A stretch of 64,000 nucleotides of DNA. Origin: Sympetrum striolatum. Lineage: Eukaryota; Arthropoda; Insecta; Odonata; Libellulidae. The position numbers and the translations under genes were made by a program. The notes beneath the pieces are model-generated. The model was not told the origin of the DNA, made no database searches, and was given only the letters and a program-made list of their open reading frames with translations. Location of the stretch: assembly GCA_947579665.1 (NCBI GenBank), contig OX388347.1, forward strand, positions 21,692,562 through 21,756,561. Direction: 5' to 3'. Positions 47,971 through 60,255 of the stretch are shown in pieces (positions within the stretch are counted from its first letter, which is position 1; each line of letters starts with the position of its first letter).

Positions 47971-48190
47971 ATTAATGTATCTATCATCTTCAGCAAAAAT
48001 AGTTCTTATGATACCTCACACTCTACTTCGGTTGCGTTACATTCGCCTTACTTGTATTCTCACTTTACTATTTTGCCCAAAAATATAACCAGAATGGGAG
48101 ACTCAATTACATACTAACGGTAATTGCGGCAGTTTTTGACAAAAAACTCAACCAATAGGTGTTGTTTATCTCTTAGGTATCTCTTTGTGA
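47971..48190. other. AT-rich spacer
   Basis: Short spacer between the repeat and the next island; nothing recognised. Confidence 0.4.
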
Positions 48191-49010
48191 TCTCTTGAAT
48201 TACGAAAATCACAATTTCTCCTCATTGTGCCCGGTCTCGGAATTTACACCAGAATACTACGGTGGAATATTTGTCATTCACACCAGAGTAATGACCGAAA
48301 ATCCCCTCCTTGCAACAAATCGCAAAAATCCGACCGAAGTTAGAAATCGCCGGATTTTTGTGGAAATGGAGAGGGAGACCGGACCACGTCTAGTTGACAT
48401 GATTAAAGCTCCCCCAAAAGGTGAGCCTCACACGCATCGATTCCATCAAAAGCTCTTTTCGCCCAGGATCTTTCTTCAAATGGCTCAGCCATTTCCATCG
48501 AATCTCATTTAATTCAAACATCTTTTTCGTGTAAGAAGACGGGACCTCGATGTGGCACTCTTTCTTCTGAAAATTGGAGTGGGGCGGAGCCCATCTCGAG
48601 AGAGAGTTTTAAGGAGTCCATTTGCAGTGATGAAATCGTAGGAAGATGGAACGGGCTTCCATTAATAAAGGGAGGGAAACAATTTTTAAAACCTCTGCGT
48701 TATACTTCGCCTACACATCTCGGGATAGAGGTGTTTTTTAATGCTCTCAGAGGATCATCTCGAACGAACGCGGAAGGAACTAAATTATCTCGAGTGAGTT
48801 TTTCCCTCACTTGTTCACTTGCATCTCTTCGCTCGCTTTTTCTTTTATCAATTTCGTCGCTTATCTTCAAACAGGCAGTTCGATATTGCGGAATTCTGGA
48901 AATAACAGGTGTGTCACACAGATTCCGAATTAAGTACGCGGGTGCATTAATGGTTTCCATAAGGAGAATATCATTTTACATACGTTTGTAGTACTATCCG
49001 CCCGCATATA
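48191..49010. other. GC-richer island
   Basis: About 800 bp with higher GC, including CTCGAGAGAGAGTTTT near 48594. The 105-codon plus frame at 48195-48512 and the mutually antisense 86-codon frames at 48700-48991 show no recognisable domain. It may be non-coding regulatory DNA. Confidence 0.3.
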
Positions 49011-49614
49011 AGACCGGCAGTATCACAAAGAAAGTCGCGGTAGAGCCCCGTATGCATTGTTTATCATGATTGCATGGAAGGCCGCAGGAAAACTTTAAAT
49101 TAAATGACTGTGAAACGAGTTTCTTCCCTTTTTGCGCATACGTTGGGTTTTGCACTTTCGCATGAGTGGAAGTTCTGCTACGGATGGGTGTTCAATATTG
49201 CTCGAAAAAAACGATAAAAGACAAAGAAAAATCGACTCATGGAGGAAATCACTAAAATAGTTGTACTATAATGGGAGTCTCCTGATCGCTTGACTACCCT
49301 TGGTCGATAGCTATTCTTAGAACCAGTTTGATCATTTCATGGTCAGACTTGGTTGCTTTCATGGGAAAAGCAACAAGGTTGTTGCTATTTCAGCCTCCAA
49401 TCGAGTTGAAGTTATCATCACCTTGCGGTCACTCGAACATCGCTTTAACTTTCATTGGATAGGAATAGTTTATCCAGTATTATAGCATGATTTTACTCGC
49501 GATTTGGTAACATTTCATAAATCGTAAATTATATACCAATATTTATAGTTTATTTACAATAAATTAAATAAAAATACAATACGTTTATAGAACAGCTGTG
49601 AACTTAATGTTGGT
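49011..49614. other. Unremarkable stretch
   Basis: Mixed composition, no feature recognised. Confidence 0.4.
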
Positions 49615-49696
49615 TAGATAATGAAGAAAAACAATGTAATTTTCAAATTTTTTAAATAAAATTGTGAAAAATTACATTGTTTTTCTTCATTATCTA
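49615..49696. repeat. 82-bp foldback element with perfect 29-bp arms
   Basis: TAGATAATGAAGAAAAACAA (49615 onward, arm to 49643) is repeated exactly in inverted orientation at 49668-49696. The 24-bp centre also pairs partly, so nearly the whole unit can fold into a single hairpin. Outer TA dinucleotides could be part of a TA target duplication of a Tc1/mariner-type MITE. Its perfect arms suggest it is young or maintained. There is no coding capacity. An RNA hairpin precursor is an alternative reading. Confidence 0.8.
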
Positions 49697-51650
49697 AAAT
49701 GGCTTTCCACAAAGTAACGCCTGATCATCTAGATTCAACGTTGGTTGTTTCTTGTGAAAAGTGAAATGAAAAAAATTACAAAAATGTGTGAAATTTTTCA
49801 ATTTGTCAAACTGAATGAATGTTTTTTGTAAGAATTAGGAAAATTATGAAAAATTTGTTTACTTTACTATAGTTTTAAGTAAGAGGACATAAGCTTATAT
49901 ATCGTATATAACGAAGCATCGCTTGGAAAGTTACCGAATGAATTCATGTTATTCCATAAATTCAGAAGAACATATATCTAAGCATCTTATTCTAATAAAA
50001 TGAATAAATTAATTCCGTATGGTAAATTATGAATTTTTGCGAAACTGTCTTGTCTTAAAAACTACTTGAATGAATTTGAAGTGACAAAAATCTCCTGGAA
50101 AATCTCTTCCCAATTTAATATCCATATCCATTATCCATATGCAGGAAAATTCTCACGCAAATGATTTGTTTATTGTGCTACTACACTAATATGTAGTAGG
50201 AGTCCTAAATGTTTTTAAAATTGAGGAACAGTTACAGTTGCATTCAGTAATCACAGTAATTATAAGTAATTATGAGATGGAGCGTGCATTTGATGAAGCA
50301 AACCCATTATTTTTTCATAAATTAACTGCCACATAAAATCCCTCATTTTGTTGAGAGTTGAAAATAGGTGTTGCTAAATTATAATTAATTATCTTTTATT
50401 AATAATTTATCTCGATAAGGTATTTTCGTATGTCCTGTGCACAATTGCTTTCCAAGGTTAGCGGTTGATGTAGCCAATGTGTTCTGATAGCACTTAAATA
50501 GAATATTTCGACATTTTAAAATAATGAACAAAAATGGCTGCTGCTCTATGAAGGCTGATAATTCAATAAATGAGTTCCATTATCTGTTTCATTAGCCTTT
50601 GAACTTCGCAGTGTAATTGCTGCTTATTCGTTTATTTCACATTTGTGAAGCAATTGAACATGATAAATTATTCAATTTTGAATAGAATTCGGTGAATTAG
50701 TTCTACTTCGGTGCGTGGCTATTTTTATCTAATTAAATCAATTGCAGCTAGAAGCTATCAATTGGAATGAAAAAATAAACTATTTTCTCCAACAGGCACG
50801 GAAAACATTTGAAACGAGAAAGCTCATTTTCTTTTACAACCAATTGATTTTCCCACGAAAACTTCTATGTTGCGTTCGCTGAGTATAAAGTATAGTGTAT
50901 TCTAAAAAGCCATAGTCAAATAATTTTTACTATTTAATAAAAGCTACAAGTTTTTTCGTGGCTATATTACCAAGGCTATAAATTATTTATGTTATGAACA
51001 TATTAATTATTATTACTAAACACTGCAATTATATGAATGCAGTAAAACGTATGTTTTTCATACTTGAAGTATCTGAAATTGCTTAATAAAAATCTTAATA
51101 CGATTAACATTAAATTAACAATCTTTTGGTATCATACATTCGAACATTTTTGTACATTTTATATATTTATGTTTTTTGAAAATGAACAATGAAGCTCTCA
51201 TTCTAACGAATGAGAATGTTTTAGTTGTAAAATTTAGGATGATGTTACGTGAAAAGACAAACTTAAAATATAGGATTAGTTAGAAATTGTTTTTTAGTTA
51301 TTAATTTAAAATTAATATAATGATTGAAGAGACAACCATTGATTTTATTGATAATAGAATTATTACTTTGATTGCTCTCATGTGTTTTGTTCTAAAAATA
51401 TTTGCTTCGTTAAGATCAGAAAGCTGTAATTGGTCGAAAGGAACATATACTGCGAATATGTCGTACACTTTCACTAATCTAAAGTATCACTTTTTAATGG
51501 GTAGCACTATTAATTAAGGGCTTAGCATAATGTTGTATATAGAACCAAATTACAGTTATTATACGGTACGCTGGCGAAGTCGGGAGCACAAAATATGATT
51601 AAATCCCCCATATGATAAGCATGATCGTTAAAAGCAATGATATTCGTTAC
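49697..51650. other. AT-rich stretch, nothing recognised
   Basis: No gene-like frame. The 65-codon frame at 51320-51517 has no recognisable motif. Confidence 0.45.
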
Positions 51651-52190
51651 AGCTCCTTAATTAAAACAGTACCTCAAGCATTTTTCCCTCTCCTTGGCGT
51701 TTTGCGCTCTTAACGATTTAAAATAATAATTTCCCTCTTTATCGCGAATGTTTTTGCCGCACTCTGCGTCCAGAGAGAAACCGAAATTAAATCATTAATT
51801 TCCGAGCCTCGCCGGCGAAAAGAGAAACTTACGAGGCTCAATTACGAGCCGGACTTAAAAGTGTCTTTATTATCGCTCGCGCCCTTGTTTTCCATGGAAA
51901 AAGCAACGTCAAGGGAGCAACGCAACCACTCCTCTATATGAGGAGACATTGACTTCGACCTTAACCACTCCCCCTTTGCCCTAGAGAGTGAGTCTTTGGA
52001 ATGAGGGACGTCGGAGATGACGGGAATCTAGAAGTGGCGAAACAAAGTGGACTCGAGAGAGATGGAGCAGATACAGGAGTGGTTGGATCAACGAAAGGGA
52101 AAAGGAAATTCGGGGAAGAGACTCCAATCTTTCGATTTTACTCTAGCGCTGAAATTACCGCTTCGGTATTTTTGTGGAAAAACTAAGAAC
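51651..52190. promoter_or_regulatory. Candidate regulatory island
   Basis: CpG-rich words (CGAGCCTCGCCGGCG near 51804, ATTACGAGCCGG near 51841, TATCGCTCGCGCCC) alternate with TTAAAT and TAAT tracts, much like the island at 20.4-20.6 kb, which also carries AGAGCCGG and AAATTAAATT words. The frame at 52001-52186 is short and motif-free. Regulatory role is inferred from texture only. Confidence 0.3.
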
Positions 52191-53945
52191 ATGCGATGTA
52201 CTTAGTAACGAGAAAATTAAACAAATGTCTTACATGTTTTTTCAAATGTAAGGGGTTCCGAGGGCATTTACGTACAAAATAATCAACTAATTTAATTAAT
52301 TTGCTACTAACTCAACTAATAATTAATTAATCAACAACAATTTTATTAAATATTTATTTACTGGTGCTTCATTTGCAAATTTTAATGGATACATAGCAAA
52401 AATTGATTACCAACGAACACAAGCGTTCATACAAGAACTAATGTTTGGACTCGGGACCTATGTTTTATTATCCTAGCACTCTACTACTCGACAGGGTATA
52501 GACGCTTTTAAATAGATTTCATTTTTACTTATCAGACAACATATTTACCAGATTTCTTCTACAGTTTACATAAACCCAGCAGAATTCCGATACTAATTCT
52601 GTGACGATCACACAGTTTTCTGCTTTATCAATGATCAGCTTTAGTTCAGTATTGGTCAGCATAAGATTAATCACCCGAACGTTCAAGTTTATCACTTTTC
52701 TTGTAGCTTTTTGTAGTGAAATTCAAAGCAACTTTTGAAAGTACCACCCGAAAAGGCATAATTGAATACATTTTTTTTTAATCCTTAGAAGATGAATTGG
52801 TTAAGAACGCATTTTAAATGTATTTTTTGCGAATTTTAAGGGAATTTAAAGGAAATATCAGCTGAGGAACTCTTGAAAATGTCTATATCGCTAAACCCTT
52901 TGCTTTGAAAGTCACTCCAAAATGTCCACAAAAATTAATTAAGTAGCAAGGTCTACGTTTTTTCGTATTCGTAGGTGGGGTTCGTTTTTTCCTATTCTCT
53001 CCATTTTTGTCCAATTCACATTACGAGATCATCTTTCTGTGTCCTTTTTGTGTTTGGCTCAATTTTTATTTCGTGTTCCATTTTCTTCTTTACTTGACCT
53101 TTCTTTTGCAGAGCTCTTAAATGTTGCCAAAGCTGAACCTGGCGAAAACTTCTTCGAAAAATAGGATTAATACGTATATCAATACTTTAGATTTAAGGGA
53201 ACTGATTGATTTACAATCAAAGAGTAATAAAGAAATATTAACAGTTGCAAATATCGTGGAGCTTATATTTTCAAAGAAACGGAAGGAATAGAATCAACAT
53301 GACACTAACGTTTTCTCAAAGATATTACGTCATCCGCATTCTTTTAAGCAATAAATAATTAAACAGATTAGAGTTATAGAAGTATGTGGTGCAGGTGCAT
53401 TGTCTAAATTTTCATTCCTAGAAACTGCATGAATTTCATCATATTAATGCTAAAATTCTAATTAATAATATATATTTTATCATTGGCAGTAAGGAAATAT
53501 GACTTGATTGATCTACTTATCAGTATCCCTTATTTTTTATTAGTGGTCCGTGTAGTGCGAACGACATCTTTTGAACGTTTCCACCAATTTTTTCTGGAGA
53601 TATTTTCTCTCGGCCGACAAAAAGGCCAATAACGATGAAAACAATAATAACAAATGAACACAAACATATAGGTAAGTATTCGAATCAGTGATTTGAGTGA
53701 CATATCTCTGTTTATATTCAGTAAACTTATTCTCCATGTAAAGGATTTTAACAAAAGATATATTGTAGAAACTTAAAATTTCAAATGAAAATCACTATTG
53801 AGGATAATAACGGTATGTGGACAGGGATTACTAAAAAAATATGCTATGAAATAAAAAAGAAATAAAAGAAAAGATAGATCCATTCCTAAGTTTAATCTGA
53901 TGGCCACGCAAGGATCCAAATCTCAAAGATCAGCCTTTACGAACG
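52191..53945. other. AT-rich stretch containing one exon-like signal
   Basis: A long pyrimidine tract ends TTCTTTTGCAG at 53111. In one phase the following sequence reads LLNVAKAEPGENFFEK and then TAG (53114-53164), with AATAAA at 53226-53231. This is the layout of a short terminal exon, but no partner exon was found and 16 codons is easily chance. The minus-strand frames at 53530-53754 show nothing recognisable. Confidence 0.2.
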
Positions 53946-55140
53946 TCTGCTACCAAAATTTCCAAGGTCCCTTAAATATTTGATTATGTCACCAGGGAAG
54001 ACACTATTGGAAAGAATGTTATTCAACGAAAGGTATTCGGATAACGACGGCAAGGGGTGCTGTGGAAATCGACTTTCAGATCATGATCAACTTTCCACTT
54101 TAGGGGACTCTTGCGTGATGCGGACGATCAGGAAATATGGCGTAACGTCGCGAGAGATTCCACCTGATAAGACACGACGCGCCTTATCGAATATCCAACG
54201 GAAAGAAGAACTCGTATCGTGTAAACAACGAGGGTGTTTCTAATATATGCGTGGGAAGGCAAAGAAACTGGACTTGTGTGGATGCAGGCGGGTCATCTCC
54301 GAAGGGCTACCATTCCAATTTTCCGGGAGAAGCGGGTTGAACCGCTTTTCATCCAAGTTTGAAGGATATTGAAAGTGTGAATGATGGAAGAGGGAGGAGG
54401 GGGATAATGGAATCGGAGAGAGATCAGGAGGATGACAGGGGAGATGAAGGAAAGGAGAATTGGAGTAGGAAAATGCAGGACTCCCCGGGCGAGCCAGACC
54501 CCGCGCGTATATCATCCCGGAATGTCCAAGCACAATAACACCAAACGTCGCAATAGGTGTGCGTGTGTGCGACGGAGCGTCTGTTTTTATCCCTCCCCAC
54601 AATCCCCTTTGCTATGCTGCCTGTGTCGCGCACAGTGTGCAATCTCTCCTACACGCCCAATTTCCTTCCATTGCCTCTCCCTTTCGCCCCCTCCAGCCTA
54701 AATCCTGATATATAGTTTCAATTTAGCTGGTGAGCCGGCGTCAGCTCAATATCCCCGCTCCTCTTTTTCTATCCTTTTTTGAGTAAGTGCGCCACGGAAA
54801 AAGCCTTCCCCGCTTATGCATGTCTTAGCGCCCTCTTTTCCCCGAGTCCTTCTTCATAAAGTCCCTGCCTCTTGATGGGCCCCGAGGCGTCACTTTTCAT
54901 ACCGCACTCTCCTGTTCTCTTTCCGAACCGCGTTATTGGTTTTTTCCCCGCCCCGGAAATATTCGGGTGTTTGTAGTGGAGTATGAGTTACGCGCATGAT
55001 GTCATGTACCCGCGATATCTTCTGGTGCGAAGAATGGCGGCGGTGTTTTTTGCCGGTGTTTCGAGTGCTACGGAGTGCAGGTCTCGTGGGCCCGTGTAGG
55101 TTCATGGCGTTCCAAGGAGTGGCCAAATCTTTTAATGTTC
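53946..55140. promoter_or_regulatory. Longest GC-rich island, with a Pho/YY1-like site
   Basis: About 1.2 kb of GC/CpG-rich sequence, the most extensive in the window. AGAATGGCGGCGG lies at 55031-55043. It carries many mutually overlapping frames (53980-54243 plus; 54240-54602 and 54424-54642 minus; 54432-54701 plus; 54890-55126 minus), none with a known domain, consistent with low stop density. It could be a promoter/5' region of a gene outside the window or a compound enhancer; no transcription start can be fixed from sequence. Confidence 0.3.
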
Positions 55141-55244
55141 CTGCGCCGTGATCCTTCTAATCCTCTCTCTCGTATTGCTTTTTCTTTTTAAAAGCGATTT
55201 CATTAATCTTCTTTTCTCATACAAGATGTTGTATTTTTTACTTA

Positions 55245-55465
55245 GTACAGCTACGATCAAAAAGTTCTCAAACTTATTTTCTGTCGCGAAAACGCCGAGC
55301 AGGAGAAATGTAAATTTTGGTGTTAGATAGGAAAGTAGGTAGGTAGGAGATAGATAGCTGTACCCACAAGATGTGGTGCTTTCTACCACCAGAATTTTAA
55401 ATTTCTCCTGCTCGGCGTTTTCGCGGGAAAAAATATGTTCGAGAACTTTTCGAACGTATTAGTAC
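55245..55465. repeat. Foldback element of about 220 bp
   Basis: Two inverted arms of about 85 bp (55245-55330 and 55382-55465) enclose about 50 bp with GTAGGTAGGTAGG. The core is a perfect 25-bp inverted match (55285-55309 and 55401-55425), starting CGCGAAAACGCCGAGCAGG. Outside the core the arms align with scattered mismatches (AAAAGTTCTC, TAGTAC). No coding capacity and no clear target duplication. Likely a foldback or MITE-type element. Confidence 0.75.
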
Positions 55466-57550
55466 AATATGCCGCATTCTACTACAATCAATAGCAAGCG
55501 TGGCAAAGGGTTTTCCAGAGTGTTCTACTAATGAAGGCCGAGAGCCAGACAGGCTTCTAGAATCTGATTATACAGCAGGGATAAGTTTTTCTCTCGAAGA
55601 TATTCATGAATAATATTTACGATGATCCCAAACCGGTGTGGGGACCCCTTCTTTATCGGAAGGCCGCCTAAAATAGCTATCAAGCCGCATGTGAGAACAT
55701 AAAGCTACGCTTCAGACACCTATATATAAGTATTTTGACTTTGAATGTGAAGCTAAGAAAACAAATTTTGTTGTTAAAGTATCCCATGGGGAACAATTTA
55801 ATTTGCTTTTACTTCTCTTTGATAAATGCGATTAAAGTCAGAGTACTGTGTTTTCAAATTGATCAAACGCAGGCAATGTATATACCCAGGCATCTTCCAC
55901 CTCCTAACTCTTTATAAAATGTATAAATAAGGCGAACCTAACACACATCGCACACTTAGCAACATATGAAATTTGTATGTAGGTAGCGTGTAGTCCTTTT
56001 TGTTAAAAGGTATTTCTCGGAAAAACGAATAATATGTTACTCTGTTTACAAGTGACTTTCTCCTCAAAGTTATTCTGAAGATTTGCATTGTATAGTAGAA
56101 ATAAATAGTTTAGTTGGTTTCAATGTTCATGGAGTCTGGAGTTACAATTTAATGACAATCTTTATGAGCCCACGCTGTTGTGTTATTTTCTCTGCACAAC
56201 TTCCAAATTTGTAACTTGATTTAAGTTTTGCTGAAGGAGTTATATGAGATTGTGAAAACGTGATATCTATTTTTTCCGTAGTATGACGTGGTTTTCTTCT
56301 CAGTGACAGAATCTTTTGTATAAATAAAATACTTGCTATCGATGAGAAAATATGGTAGTCTGACAGTCTTATTATTTAGTTGAGAGAATTGCGGAGTGAG
56401 CTGTCTCAGATTTCCGCAGATTCAACTTCTCAGAAAGAAACTATATCTTTCTTAGGAAATTTATTATGGAAATCTGTTCATCATAGAGATGAAACTTTTT
56501 TGTGAAATTATTTTAGCTCATGGATTGGCTTGACGAAAGATCCTTAAATTTGGCTGAAACATTTATTTTTCAAATACCTCCAATTCACCTTAATCACATT
56601 CAAGCTATGTTTCTTTTTCATAAAATAGATGTTTCACGACATATCGCAATTTGTTAAAACGTACAAATTGGCTATTTCCTAGTATAAAAGTTCTGGCTTC
56701 AAACTATAGCTTCTTTCAATACTCCAGCAAATCAACAAATCTCATATTTTCCACAAAATTCATTATTACGTCATTTCCCGTTTGGAAGATTTTCTGCAGC
56801 ACGATTTATTCATTCTTCAGTTGTGACGGTCCTTCAATGTGTCATCTCATGCTGTTTTATCGGATTTGATATAAATATAACGATTATATTGAATGGTGAG
56901 GAAGAGAGATTCCAACTCTGGATTAATCCCTCTGATAAAAGGAAAAATCAATCACATTCTGCTCAAATGATGCGCAGATTGGCCTTGCTGACATTCGATT
57001 ACGGCATTTTCAATTTCTCTTTCCGGGTTAACTAAAGCTATTTATTGCGTGCATTTCTGAAAATAGTTACGAAATGGATTTTTCACAAAAAAGGAATCCT
57101 TTATACCCCTTAAATTTGACTTATATATTATTCCCAGTACTTTAAAATAATAATAATTTTTATTATAATTTAATTTGCAATACTTCCCGTGTTGCATATA
57201 GTGACGGAAAGAAATTACGATCGCAATGGTATGTTGATGGAGAAAAGCCTCGAAACTTAAGCAGTTGTTGGATATATATTTTGCAATAAACTTGTAATGT
57301 TCTAGTTCTTCCAATAATATAAAATAGCGTTTAAACATTTATAGAAGTGTTTCTTTTTGTATTCATTATATTATAGATATCATTACTACTGTAAAATATC
57401 GTGATTTCTATTCATTAATAACTTTACTTCATGGCAGTTGCCAATTATAAGCTAAACTGTTTTTATTTCCAGTTTTTCGTGGAAAAACTTCAATATTCTG
57501 TTTGTCGCAAGGCTTAAATATCCTCCGAAAATAATGAGAAAACATTGATT
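55466..57550. other. AT-rich stretch, nothing recognised
   Basis: Frames at 56651-56869, 56823-57035 (plus) and 57042-57338 (minus) are short to moderate and motif-free. Confidence 0.45.
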
Positions 57551-57905
57551 TTTATTATTTTATATATATCCGGGGGGAAACCGAAGAGATAGCTGAAAAC
57601 ACAGGGGGAGCATCTGCAGTGGGAAATCTCGCAGAGGAATAAAATGAGTGAGAAAGCGTCGCACGTAGAGAACTGTTGCAAGAGAACGTATGCAGTGCGT
57701 ATGCATTGGAAGGACAAAGCCATCTTGGGTAATTGCCCCCCGGAGTGCAGTGCGCAGCGACGTTGTCGGCGGAGGAAGGCAATTGTGTAAGGGACGCTCC
57801 TCACCGCTCGCTTGTTTTGCGGAATGGGGAAGGGCAAGGGAGAGGGCTTCTTTCGTAATGCCATCGAGGACATCACCACACTAGGTCTGGAATCTTTCAT
57901 TCTCC
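57551..57905. other. GC-rich island
   Basis: Compact GC/CpG-rich block with GACGTTGTCGGCGGAGG near 57761. The 134-codon minus frame at 57514-57918 and shorter antisense frames cross it; none shows a recognisable domain. On the plus strand TTTTATATATATCCGGGGGG at 57558-57577 superficially resembles a TATA element, without a supporting initiator. Confidence 0.3.
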
Positions 57906-58553
57906 AAAGAACTAACATCGAAGGTCAAAATTTGAAATATTGGATACTTGCAAAATCACATTTATTTGCGTTTATTCGTTTTCTTTAGCTGTGAGATCGG
58001 AAAGAAAATGGATAATAGGAGCCGAAAACAAAAAGTCAACTAGTTAATCCAGCAATAGTCATGAAAATTACTTTCTAATAATATCTTTATTAGTCACAAA
58101 GAAAAGAAATTATGAGATGCAGAGAGAAGAGGAAAAATAAAATACAAATAAACTACAGAATCTGCCAGGAAACCGCATACTAAACGAAATGAATTCAAAA
58201 TTTAGAAACTTCTGGTCCCACTGAGCAAATTTTATTTAAATTATGTGCTTCGATTGATTTATTTGAAGACTACAAGGAAAAAAGTATATTGTTAGTTTGG
58301 TTTAGCGTATAGCATTGATGAAAATAGCTCTTCTTTTAGTATCTATTGGTTAATACCAATCTGATGAATATATTTCTGAGTACCGTAAAGTTGCTTTTTT
58401 ACAATTATTTTTTTCTGATTTAAAATATCTTCCGAGTCAAGCCAAAGTATGTCCATTTCAAGTGGCTCACTTACTGCATTTAACGTAATTTAAACATTCT
58501 GAGAGGTTAATGTATGTGTTTTTAAAAGTGCTTCGACAGCTTAGATCCTTTCG
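57906..58553. other. AT-rich stretch, nothing recognised
   Basis: No feature recognised. Confidence 0.45.
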
Positions 58554-58632
58554 CACACACGGGTTCCAACTGGGAATCGAATTCGGAACCGCTTTCACCT
58601 AAGCAGAGAGCGATGCCCATTAGCTATCTGTA
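58554..58632 (-). repeat. tRNA-like / SINE head on the minus strand
   Basis: On the minus strand ATAGCTAATGGGCATCGCTC (A-box-like, TRGC-N-NA-GG pattern) is followed about 30 bp later by GGTTCCGAATTCGATTCCC, which contains a B-box-like TTCGATTCC, and then by GTTGGAACCC. The A-box to B-box spacing fits a tRNA-derived Pol III promoter. The T-arm contains an extra GAATTC-like insertion and no intact cloverleaf is evident, so this is a SINE head or tRNA pseudogene rather than a working tRNA. Confidence 0.45.
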
Positions 58633-60185
58633 AGTTGTGAGGTTAATGGAATTTCAAAATACCAAGCAGTTGTAATCGCATTCAAGGAAATAATTGTATA
58701 CAAAAATTCAAACATTATGTTAAGAATGTTTAATCTAGAATCAAAAATTCTCTGAAATTCGATCTACTTGAAAGCAGAAGAATGCCAGTTTCAAATTATC
58801 TAATCCTCTTAGGAATATCACGTAATACGTCACTTGGAACTAAGGTTTCACTATTTTCTGAGGGAGAAATAATCTCAAAATGAATTGGGAAATATGTTTG
58901 AGAAAAAATACGTTTCATTATCGTCTTTGTAAAAAAAGCGTTATTTCTTGAAGTATTTATAAACAGCAGTTCTAATTATTATATAATTGATTAGGTTATT
59001 TTAAATGGCGTTTCACTAAATATGATCAGAAAATATGATTTTTTAAAAGTGTATACGCTTTTTATTTTCATTAAAAATCTATCAGATTAATATATAATAT
59101 ATAATTGATACTATAATTGATCAAAAACGTGAGTATTCAATTTGACAGCAGCAGAAACTAATTTTCGCTACAAAATTGCATCGAAAACCCAATTCATACC
59201 TGAAAAGCTAACGGAAAGAATATTCAGCCAGTGCATGATCTTCAACACTTCAAGTGTAGCTAATGCATCAGATTGTATCATCAACATAGTTAACTCATGG
59301 AATTTTTACAACCGCTATCTTAAAACAATATAATTCTAGTATACATTTTGATAAGATACATGCATAAAATCCATAGCACACAAAACTGTACTTGGTTTCT
59401 GTAGGACACACTACATTCAGAGTGAAAAAGTAACCTAACCAGCTTCAAGAAATTATATTTAGTAAAGTATTGAAGCACTTGTAAGCTATAATTTGCCAAG
59501 GGATAATGTCATCATCGTTAGTCTTAGTAAGACATGAGGAATCCCGATTTCCTTAGTTCAAGTCTTTCTGGGAGGTACATGTATTTAAACCAAACACGGT
59601 TCAAAATTACTGGATTTAGACCTCACTAGAGTAAATATCACACGGTTCTCAACTCTGTGCAACAGCAAAATCACTCTCAAACTATCGTATCCATTGGCGA
59701 CGCCCCTCGGCCGAGCCATATGATGTCATTTTCACTTCTTGGTGACAACTCAATTCGAGGCTCAGTGATGCGATTCAGGTGGAAGCGAAAATGCGAAGCT
59801 GATTCAATCATAAGAGAATGTTAATCGCCGTCCTGTGAGCGATTTAGATTTGGTCATTCGTGTGGATTAGAGCTGTGATCCGTGACAGAGAGTTACAGGA
59901 AGAACATCGCTCCAAAAGTACCCAACGCCAACGGTACCTTTACAATTTCAATCCCAAACCTATCGGTGAGGGACGTTGCTTAACGTTAGTAACAGAGATG
60001 CTCTTCTATATTTTGTGTTAAATTATATCGAAGTAACTAGTTTCTATTTAATATCAATTGAGAGTAACAATCTCTGATTAGAACATGCTTAACTATACCT
60101 CTAGATTAGTAACTAGTAACTCGGCCTTGACTTCGTGGTTTTCTCCCATCATGAAGATAACTAGAAAACACGCTTTTACGTTATA
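58633..60185. other. Mostly AT-rich stretch with a mildly GC-richer centre
   Basis: 59640-59960 is somewhat GC-richer and has a 60-codon plus-strand open stretch without ATG near its start and without a known domain. A weak tRNA-like segment at 59490-59575 was considered and not called. Confidence 0.35.
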
Positions 60186-60189
60186 GCGA

Positions 60190-60255
60190 GCTAAGTTTTT
60201 TATTCTACGACCATACTTTCCACCCATTGGGTTATCATCAGGCTGGGGTAATTAT
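60190..60255 (+). repeat. Short fragment resembling the 62.4 kb foldback core
   Basis: CTAAGTTTTTTATTCTACGACC with GGGTTATCATCAGGC downstream resembles the core of the element at 62.4 kb (ATAAGTTTTAATTTATCCGACC... followed by TCTCAGCC). Similar sequences with ATCATCAG are widespread repeats in arthropod genomes by recollection. Low confidence; no inverted arms are found here. Confidence 0.25.

Noticed and set aside
57556..57580. TATATATA next to CCGGGGGG as a core promoter
   Set aside because: No initiator or downstream element; AT-rich words like this are common in the window.
57514..57918. 134-codon minus-strand open frame
   Set aside because: Lies across a GC-rich island where stop codons are scarce, overlaps frames on the other strand, and shows no recognisable domain or splice context; the length is near what chance allows.
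59485..59580. tRNA-like segment with TAGTTCAAGTCT
   Set aside because: The B box is degenerate (GTTCAAGTC only) and no A box or foldable arms are convincing.
59638..59830. About 60-codon open plus-strand stretch (GDAPRPSHMMSFSLLGD)
   Set aside because: No start codon near its beginning, no splice pair at its ends, and no known domain.
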